From contig NC_091976.1 in the NCBI RefSeq assembly GCF_036711975.1, forward strand, positions 32,798,001 through 32,862,000: 64,000 bases of DNA, given 5' to 3'. Below the pieces are notes generated by a model. The model worked only from the letters and a program-made list of their open reading frames with translations, was not told the origin of the DNA and did not search any database. Each line of letters starts with the position of its first letter. Positions within the stretch are counted from its first letter, which is position 1. Positions 55,270 to 64,000 of this stretch are shown piece by piece. This DNA comes from Onthophagus taurus. Its lineage: Eukaryota; Arthropoda; Insecta; Coleoptera; Scarabaeidae. Both the position numbers and the translations under genes were made by a program.

Positions 55270-58200
55270 AAAAAGTCGATGTGACCGTATTTGTGGAAAT
55301 TAAATAATGATTTATATATCAAATTAAAGCGAAAACTGTCTATTTTGGGATGATATATAATAATTTGTGTATTAACTCTATGAAATTTTGAGATATACGG
55401 AGATAACGATGCTCTCGTTCGCTATTTTTATTAAAAAAAAATGATGTAATTCAAAAAATCGTACCGATTATATTTATGGAAATTAAGTAATGACTTATAT
55501 ATCAAATTAAAACTAAAACTGTCTATTTTCAGATGATATATAATAATTTGTGTGTTAACTATATGAAATTTTGAGATATCTGGAGATAACGATGCTCGCT
55601 TTAGCTATTTTTATTAAAGAAAATGAGGAAATTCAAAAAATCGTACCGATTATATTTATGGAAATTAAGTAATGACTTATATATCAAATTAAACCTAAAA
55701 CTGTCTGTTTTGAGATGATATATAATAATTTGTGTGTTAACTATATGAAATTTTGAGATATCTGGAGATAACGATGCTCGCTTTAGCTATTTTTATTAAA
55801 GAAAATGAGGAAATTCAAAAAATCGTACCGATTATATTTATGGAAATTAAGTAATGACTTATATATCAAATTAAACCTAAAACTGTCTATTTTGAGATGA
55901 TATATAATAATTTGTGTATTAACTCTATGAAATTTTGAGATATACGGAAATAACGATGCTCTCTTTCGCTATTTTTATTAAAAAAAAATGATGTAATTCA
56001 AAAAATCGTACCGATTATATTTATGGAAATTAAGTAATGACTTATATATCAAATTAAACCTAAAACTGTCTATTTTGAGATGATATATAATAATTTGTGT
56101 GTTAACTATATGAAATTTTGAGATATCTGGAAATAACGATGCTCTCTTTCGCTATTTTTATTTAAAAAAAATGATGTAATTAAAAAAATCGTACCGATTA
56201 TATTTATGGAAATAAAGTAATGACTTATATATCAAATTAAACCTAAAACTGTCTATTTTGAGATGATATATAATAATTTGTGTGTTAACTATATGAAATG
56301 TTGAGATATCTGCATATAACAATGGTCGCTTTAGCTATTTTTATTAAAGAAAATGAGAAAATTCAAAAAATCGTACCGATTATATTTATGGAAATTAAGT
56401 AATGACTTATATATCAAATTAAACCTAAAACTGTCTATTTTGAGATGATATATAATAAATTGTGTGTTAACTATATGAAATTTTGAGATATCTGGAAATA
56501 ACGATGCTCTCTTTCGCTATTTTTATTTTAAAAAAATGATGTAATTAAAAAAATCGTACCGATTATATTTATGGAAATTAAGTAATGACTTATATATCAA
56601 ATTAAACCTAAAACTGTCTATTTTGAGATGATATATAATAATTTGTGTATTAACTCTATGAAATTTTGAGATATACGGAAATAACGATGCTCTCTTTCGC
56701 TATTTTTATTAAAAAAAAATGATGTAATTCAAAAAATCGTACCGATTATATTTATGGAAATTAAGTAATGACTTATATATCAAATTAAACCTAAAACTGT
56801 CTATTTTGAGATGATATATAATAATTTGTGTGTTAACTATATGAAATTTTGAGATATCTGGAAATAACGATGCTCTCTTTCGCTATTTTTATTTTAAAAA
56901 AATGATGTAATTAAAAAAATCGTACCGATTATATTTATGGAAATAAAGTAATGACTTATATATCAAATTAAACCTAAAACTGTCTATTTTGAGATGATAT
57001 ATAATAATTTGTGTGTTAACTATATGAAATGTTGAGATATCTGCATATAACAATGGTCGCTTTAGCTATTTTTATTAAAGAAAATGAGAAAATTCAAAAA
57101 ATCGTACCGATTATATTTATGGAAATTAAGTAATGACTTATTATCAAATTAAAGATTAAACTATCTAATTTGAGATGATATATAATAATTTGTGTGTTAA
57201 CCATATGAAATTTTGAGATATCTGGAGATAACGATGCTCTCTTTCGCTATTTTTATGTAAAAAAAATGATGTATTTAAAAAAATCGTACCGATTATATTT
57301 ACGGAAATTAAGTAATGACATATATATCAAATTAAACCTAAAACTGTCTATTTTGAGATGATATATAATAATTTGTGTGTTAACTATATGAAATTTTGAG
57401 ATATCTGGATATAACAATGGTCGCTTTAGCTATTTTTATTAAAGAAAATGAGAAAATTTAAAAAATCGTACCGATTATATTTATGGAAATTAAGTAATGA
57501 CTTATATATCAAATTAAAGCTAAAACTGTCTATTTTGAGATGATATATAATAATTTGTGTGTTAACTATATGAAATTTTGAGATATCTGGAGATAACGAT
57601 GCTTACTTTAGCTATTTTTATTAAAGAAAATGAGGAAATTCAAAAAATCGTACCGATTATATTTATGGAAATTAAGTAATGACTGATATATCAAATTAAA
57701 GCTAAAACTGTCTATTTTGAGATGATATATAATAATTTGTGTGTTAGTTATATGAAATTTTGAGATATCTAGAAATAACGATGCTCTCTTTAGCTATTTA
57801 TATTAAAAAAATAAAGTAATTCAAAAAATCGTACCGATTATATTTATGGAAATTAAGTAATGACTTATATATCAAATTAAACCTAAAATTGTCTATTTTG
57901 AGGATGATATATAATAATTTGTGTGTTAGTTATATAAAATTTTGAGATATCTGGAGATAACGATGGTCGCTTTCGCTATTTTTATTATAAAAAAATGATG
58001 TAATAAAAAAAATCGTACCGTCTATATTTATGGAAATTAAGTAATGATTTATATATCAAATTAAAGATTAAACTATGTATTTTCAGATGATACATAATAC
58101 TTCGTCTGTTAACTATATGATATTTTGAGATATTTGAAAATAACGATGCTTGTTTTAGCTTATTTTAATAAAAAAAATTGATACTACTATTATTTAAAAA

Positions 58201-58310
58201 ATCGTACCGACTATATTTATGGAAATTAAGTAATGATTTATATATCAAATTAAAGCTAAAACTATCTATTTTGAGATGACACATAATAATTTGTATGTTA
58301 ACTATATGAA
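55270..58310. repeat. 182-bp satellite, array A
   Basis: About 17 copies of an AT-rich ~180-183-bp unit with 'aaaatcgtaccgattatatt', 'atggaaattaagtaatgact' and 'gagatatctggagataacga'. Subtypes alternate (for example 'tatctggaaataacgatgct' versus 'tatctgcatataacaatggt') in a repeating order near 56000-57060, suggesting a higher-order unit of about four monomers. Confidence 0.93.
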
Positions 58311-58620
58311 ATTTTAATTCTAGCGCTAGAACTAACACTAGACCTAAAACTAGAAACATTCGGGTTTAGCCGTCTTAAGAGATGTACGACTAAACCCGAA
58401 TGGTTCTAGTTCTAGGTCCAGTGTTAGTTCTAGTTTTAATTGCAATTCAGGGTTAGATTGTTCTATACTTTTCATTGAATTAAAACTAGAACTAACTCTA
58501 GACCTAGAATTAGAAACTTTCAGGTTTAGCCGCGCGTCTCTCAAGAGGGCTAAACCCGAATGTTTCTAATTCTAGGTCTAGTATGAGTTCTAATGATAGT
58601 GTTGGTTCTAGTTTTAGTTT
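58311..58620. repeat. CTAG-rich repeat block 4
   Basis: Two inverted units with 'gggtttagccgtcttaagag' and 'gtttagccgcgcgtctctca' as centres. Confidence 0.88.
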
Positions 58621-58830
58621 AATAAATATTAAGTTTACAAGAAAAATAAAAGATATAATCAATTTTTCTATAATGATGACTGTTTTCATTTAAACAAACT
58701 CAACGCGAAGGTTACATTTGAAATTGATCATATGAATAGATAAAATAGAATTGTTGTTACATGACTGTGTTAAATGAATTTATTTATTTCGTTCTTTCTG
58801 ATTTAATTTAAACAAGTTTTTCGTTTAATT

Positions 58831-59690
58831 TCATAGTTTTTTTTTGGTTAATTTGGAGTGTGTTCATTTAGATTGAGGTCACATCATCAACGAGAAGGTC
58901 GTTGGTATTTACATAAATTTAAATTTAGAAAGTATTATGCATGCACACTTTACAAAAATTGTTACGACTTGTTTTACAAAGTTCTTTTAGTAGTGATGTT
59001 TCAAAGAAATGAATAAATTAAAAAACTTACATTTAGTATTTCTCAACATCAATTTCTTTCTTTAACTTCTTTTTTCATTAAACTGTTTGTTTCACACAAA
59101 ATCAAAATGATTTTTTTTTGGTCACGTTCCTTTCTGCGACCGCTCGCAACACATGAATGACTCTCGGACATGTGCAACCTCTGGTTTGTACACCAGTTGA
59201 CCTTCCCCACTAAAACTTGATGACGCTCTCGATTTTTGCCTGGAATTTATCTAATTTTTGCTTTGCGCATATTATCTCAACAGCATCCACTCCTTTTCAG
59301 AGTACAAAAACCTGTTCTACCAAACTTAAATGTTACTCAATTTTTGTTTTATTTCGTCTTGGTCCAAACCTTGACTTCAGTTTTTGAAGTGCTAAAAACT
59401 TTACCGTAAATCGCCCCAGGATACTTAATTTTTTTTATGCATGCGGTGATGAAGAGGTGATCTGTTAATTCTAAAGAAACGCGGGGATTTCTTTATCATA
59501 TCATTTTTCCTTTCTTATGGTAATTAGTTTAATTTTTTTATTGGACTTTAAAAGTTTTTGTGACGTTAATTTCTTATTAACGCAATTTTCTCGGAGATTA
59601 AATGTAATTCTGCAGAAAATCTTTCTTCTAAGAATCAGTTTTTTTGTGTAGTGTGGTCTGAGTCATAATTGGTTTAAATTAGGCTTTATT
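58831..59690. other. Spacer between satellite arrays; possible 5' exon of the serpin
   Basis: 59110-59260 is more GC-rich and less repetitive than its surroundings. It could hold a non-coding first exon of the serpin (which needs one), but no convincing donor is seen. No open frame is recognised. Confidence 0.3.
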
Positions 59691-62600
59691 TTTTTATATC
59701 AAATTAAAGCTTAACCAATCTAGTTTCAGGTGATATATAACAATTTGTATGTTGGATGTATGAAATTTTAAGATAACCATGCTCGTTTTAGCTCATTTTG
59801 ATACAAAAGTTAATAAAATTCAAAAATTCGTTCTGACTATATTAATGGAAATTAAGTAATGATTTATATATCAAATTGAAGCTAAAAGTATCCATTTTCA
59901 GATGATATATAATAATTTATATGTTGAATGTATGAAATTTTGAAATATCCAGAGATAACGATGCTCGCTTTAGCTTCTTTTTATATAAAAAAATGATGTA
60001 ATTCAAAAAAATTGTACATACTATATTAATGGAAATTAAGTAATGATTTATATATCAAATTGAAGCTAAAAGTCTCTACTTTAAGATGATATATAATAAT
60101 TTATATGTTGAATGTATGAAATTTTGAGATATCCGGAGATAATGATGCTCACTTTAGCTTTTTTTAAAAAGAAATTGATGTGATTCAAAAAATCGAATTT
60201 GTGGAAATTAAATAATGATTTATATATCAAATTAAAGCTTAAACTATCTATTTTGAGATGACACATAATAATTTGTATGTTAACTATATGAAATTTTGAG
60301 ATATCCGGAGATAATGATGGTCGTATTAGCTTCTTTATAGAAAAAATGATGTAATTCAAAAAGTCGACGTGACTGTATTTGTGGAAATTAAATAATGATT
60401 TATATATCAAATTGAAGCTAAAACTATGTATTTTGAGATGATATATAATAATTTGTATGTGAATTATATGAAATTTTGAGATATCCGGAGATAACGATAT
60501 TTGCTGTAGCATATTTTTATTAAAAAAAATGATATAATTCAAAAAATCGTACCGATTATACTTATGGAAATTAAGTAATGACTTATATATCAAATTACAG
60601 CTTAAAGTATGTATTTTGAGATGATACATAATAATTTGTATGTTAACTAAATGACATTTTGAGATATCCGGAGATAACTACGCTCGCTTTAGCTTATTTT
60701 CATTCGAAAAATGATGTAATTCATAAAATCGTACCGACTATATTTATGAAAATTAACTAATGACTTATATATCAAATTAAAGCTTAAAGTATGTATTTTG
60801 AGATGATACATAATAATTTCTGTGTTAACTATATGAAATTTTGAGATATCAAGAGGAAACGATGTTCGCTTTAGCTTCTTTTTATAAAAAAAATGATGTA
60901 ATTCAAAAAATCGTACCGATTATATTTATGGAAATTAAGTAATGATTTATATATCAAATTAAAGCTAAAACTATCTATTTTGAGATTATTCATAATAATT
61001 TGTGTGTTAACTATATGAAATTTTGAGATATCCGGAGATAACTATGCTCGCTTTAGCGTCTTTTCATATAAAAAAAACGATGTTATTCAAAAAATCGTAC
61101 AGACTATATTTATGGAAATTAAGTAATGATTTATATATCAAATTGAAGCTAAAAGTATCTACTTTAAGATGATATATAATAATTTATATGTTGAATGTAT
61201 GAAATTTTGAGATATCCGGAGATAATGATGCTCACTTTAGCTTTTTTTAAAAAGAAATTGATGTGATTCAAAAAATCGAATTTGTGGAAATTAAATAATG
61301 ATTTATATATCAAATTAAAGCTTAAACTATCTATTTTGAGATGACACATAATAATTTATATGTTAACTATATGAAATTTGGAGATATCCGGAGATAACGA
61401 TGGTCGTATTAGCTTCTTTTTGGAAAAAATGATGTAATTCAAAAAATCGACGTGACTGTATTTGGGGAAATTAAATAATAATTTATATATCAAATTGAAG
61501 CTAAAACTATGTATTTTGAGATGATATATAATAATTTGTATGTGAACTATATGAAATTTTGAGATATCCGGAGATAACGATGTTTGCTGTAGCATATTTT
61601 TATTAAAAAAAATGATATAATTCAAAAAATCGTACCGATTATACTTATGGAAATTAAGTAATGACTTATATATCAAATTACAGCTTAAAGTATGTATTTT
61701 GAGATGATACATAATAAATTGTATGTTAACTAAATGAAATTTTGAGATATCCGGAGATAACTACGCTCGCTTTAGCTTATTTTCATTCAAAAAATGATGT
61801 AATTCATAAAATCGTACCGACTATATTTATGAAAATTTACTAATAACTTATATATCAAATTAAAGCTTAAAGTATGTATTTTGAGATGATACATAATAAT
61901 TTCTGTGTTAACTATATGAAATTTTGAGATATCAAGAGATAACGATGCTCGCTTTAGCTATTTTTATTAAAAAAAATGATGGAATTAAAAAAATCGTACC
62001 GATTATATTTATGGAAATTAAGTAATGACTTATATATCAAATTAAAGCTTAAAGTATGTATTTTGAGATGATATATAATAATTTGTATGTTAACTATATG
62101 AAATTTTGAGATATCTGGAGATAACGATGCTCGCTTTCGCTTATTTTTATTAAGAAAATGATGTAATTCAAAAAATCGTACCGATTATATTTATGGAAAT
62201 TAAGTAATGATTTATATATCAAATTAAAGCTAAAACTATCTATTTTGAGATTATTCATAATAATTTGTGTGTTAACTATATGAAATTTTGAGATATCCGG
62301 AGATAACGATGCCCGTTTTAGCGTCTTTTCATATAAAAAAAACGATGTAATTCAAAAAATCGTACAGACTATATTTATGGAAATTAAGTAATGATTCATA
62401 TATCAAATTGAAGCTAAAACTATCTATTTTGAGATGATATATAATAATTTGTATGTTAACTATATGAAATTTTGAGATATCTGGAGATAACGATGTTCGC
62501 TTTAGCATATTTTTATAAAAAAAAATGATGTTATTTAAAAAATCGTACCGACTATACTTATGGAAATTAAGTAATGACTTATATATCAAATTAAAGCTTA

Positions 62601-62890
62601 AAGTATATATTTTGAGATGATACATAATAATTTGTGTATTAACTATATAAAATTTTGAGATATCCGGAGATAACGATACTCGCTTTAGCATATTTTTATA
62701 AAAAAAATGATGTAATTCAAAAAATCGTACCGACTATATTTACAGAAATTAAATAATGACTTATATATCAAATTAAAGCTAAATCTATCTATTTTCAGAT
62801 GATACATAATACTTTGTGTATTAACTATATGAAATTTTGAGATATCCGGAGATAACGATGCACGCTTTAGCTTATTTTTATAAAAAATGT
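59691..62890. repeat. 182-bp satellite, array B (diverged copies)
   Basis: About 17 copies of the same unit as array A with more sequence divergence ('gatatccggagataacgatg'). A long internal duplication relates 60090-60900 and 61170-61950. Repeated minus-strand open frames (HKYSRYDFLNYIIF, SPDISKFHIVNIQI) are the satellite read in one frame, not proteins. Confidence 0.93.
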
Positions 62891-63417
62891 GTAAAAACTG
62901 TAAAAAAGAAACAACCAAATATAACTATAACTGCACAAATAGTTCTTGGAACGATTCTCATTTAAATAAATACGTAACTTATTTTAATATTTGCTTTACC
63001 CAGATATTTCGGTGACACGCTTTGGTAAATTTACAGTTTGTCATTCATATCGCTGCAGTATCCACTTGGAAAATCCATCCCTTTTATTTTAGTTTCTTTA
63101 TTCTCGTATAACTCACCATTCCGATTGTTAACTTTTACGGTGATATTGCGTCATTCTTTGTTTTGTTGTTTTCTAATCTCTTTTTAAAACCACAAGATTA
63201 AATCTTATCGCTTCAGAAATTAATTGAATAAAAACATATTTTCGTATCGTTTCACGTTTTTTTATGTGCAAAACGTGTTAATTATTGAATAGGTTATAGA
63301 TTAAATTAAAAAGAAACATGTGTTTTTATCAAGATTAAATTTAAATAAATTTTTATTCTGATTATCAAGAAATTAATATAAATTTTTATATAAACTTTAA
63401 TTATAACTTAAAAAGTT
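62891..63417. other. Intergenic, nothing recognised
   Basis: AT-rich sequence between the satellite and the DUF4806 gene; no coding or repeat signal. Confidence 0.5.
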
Positions 63418-63945
63418 TTAATTTTTTTTAGATTTGAGTCGTAGACGATCTTGAGCATGGGAAAACCACAACATCGTCGCTCTTTGAATATCGCATTCTT
63501 TCGCGTTAGCATGCGTCATTAAAACAGCGTCTCTAACAGCGTTATTTAGTTTCATATTTCTTAGGCAGTGTTTTCCATTCGCTCCGGTCCAACATATTTT
63601 TGCGGCTAATGTTGTGGTACAAAGTTTGTTCCAAATTTTTCTTGTTGTTGCTTCGACGGTTTTTCCCCCAATTTTTCCCATGATTACTACCTAAATTTAA
63701 AAGATAAAATTTAAAATAATCAACAAATTATTTATTAAGTACTAATTCGTTGTAATTCCATTTGATTTTGATGTATTCCTCGATCGCCAAGAATTCTTTT
63801 AAAGAGTTTGCTGGTTGGGAAAAATCAATCTCTGGGATATGTTCACCACAAGCTACAGAAAGTATAAGATCAACACTTTTTTGAAGTTTTATTAACATCG
63901 CCTTGTTTTCGATCACGTTTTGAATCAAATTTTCAAGGATTATTT
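63418..63945 (-). CDS. DUF4806-domain protein, last two exons (partial)
   Basis: Exon 63743-63945 reads EIILENLIQNVIENKAMLIK...FSQPANSLKEFLAIEEYI and ends NEL at GTACTT; exon 63418-63690 continues VVIMGKIGGKTVEATTRKIW, KICWTGANGKHC, NNAVRDAVL and ends with basic KSKKN. A PxxxLxEFxxxEExL segment, then GGKTVxxTxRxIxxKL, WTGANGK and the final helical block is the insect DUF4806 domain, of unknown function and often found in proliferated, sometimes transposon-linked families. The N-terminal exons are beyond 64000. Phases join exactly (exon begins with two bases completing a codon). No function is assigned. Confidence 0.82.
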
Positions 63946-64000
63946 CTAAAAAAGACCAATTTATTAACACATTTTAGACCAATTTTGAATTTCTTACTTA

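Noticed and set aside
55270-62890. Centromeric satellite
   Set aside because: Array length here is only a few kb next to ordinary genes; nothing shows centromere function.
60081-62918. Long minus-strand frames with repeated SPDISKF/FHKYSRYDFLN text
   Set aside because: They are the 182-bp satellite translated; frames open and close with small indels and have no domain.
1-64000. tRNA or rRNA genes
   Set aside because: I looked for tRNA A/B-box pairs and found none I could support.

Overview
This is eukaryotic DNA: strongly AT-rich, with GT-AG introns, AATAAA poly(A) signals and dense transposon and satellite content. The gene set (me31B/DDX6, BAF, menin, a CBM14-bearing chitin deacetylase, a secreted serpin, a DUF4806 protein) points to an insect, possibly a beetle. 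The order is inference; insect is well supported by the chitin deacetylase. All gene models below were built by reading splice sites by eye.

Layout. 1-6050: me31B (minus), 3' end outside the window, with a 4.5-kb intron holding LINE and hAT debris, a CTAG-rich palindromic repeat and a MITE. 7150-7477: BAF (plus), divergent from me31B. 8060-10940: satellite with a 622-bp higher-order repeat. 12854-14525: a mariner-like element whose interior is mostly the same satellite. 15517-23639: menin (minus), four coding exons; its 6.2-kb intron holds a LINE split by nested insertions. 23868-32678: a pogo/Tigger-type (CENP-B-like) transposase-derived gene (plus), head-to-head with menin. Its intron contains a THAP-domain gene on the same strand, whose own intron contains a piggyBac element with ends and TTAA-type flanks visible. 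32730-42475: two fragments of a piggyBac transposase on either side of a 355-363-bp satellite, itself interrupted by an apparently intact 4.3-kb Jockey-type retrotransposon with a perfect 11-bp target-site duplication. 42924-49022: chitin deacetylase (Cda4-like, minus, eight exons), with GC-rich palindromes, a MITE and a tandem duplication in intron 1. 51355-52910: the main CTAG palindromic satellite. 53262-54893: serpin (minus). 55270-62890: two arrays of a 182-bp satellite. 63418-63945: last two visible exons of a DUF4806 gene (minus).

The host genes do not form one pathway. me31B/BAF and menin/pogo-derived are divergent pairs that may share promoters. Most of the rest is repeat biology. 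The strongest points are the THAP gene nested in the pogo-derived gene (with an in-frame option to splice into it), paralogous empty sites proving TA insertions, and satellites lying inside transposons.
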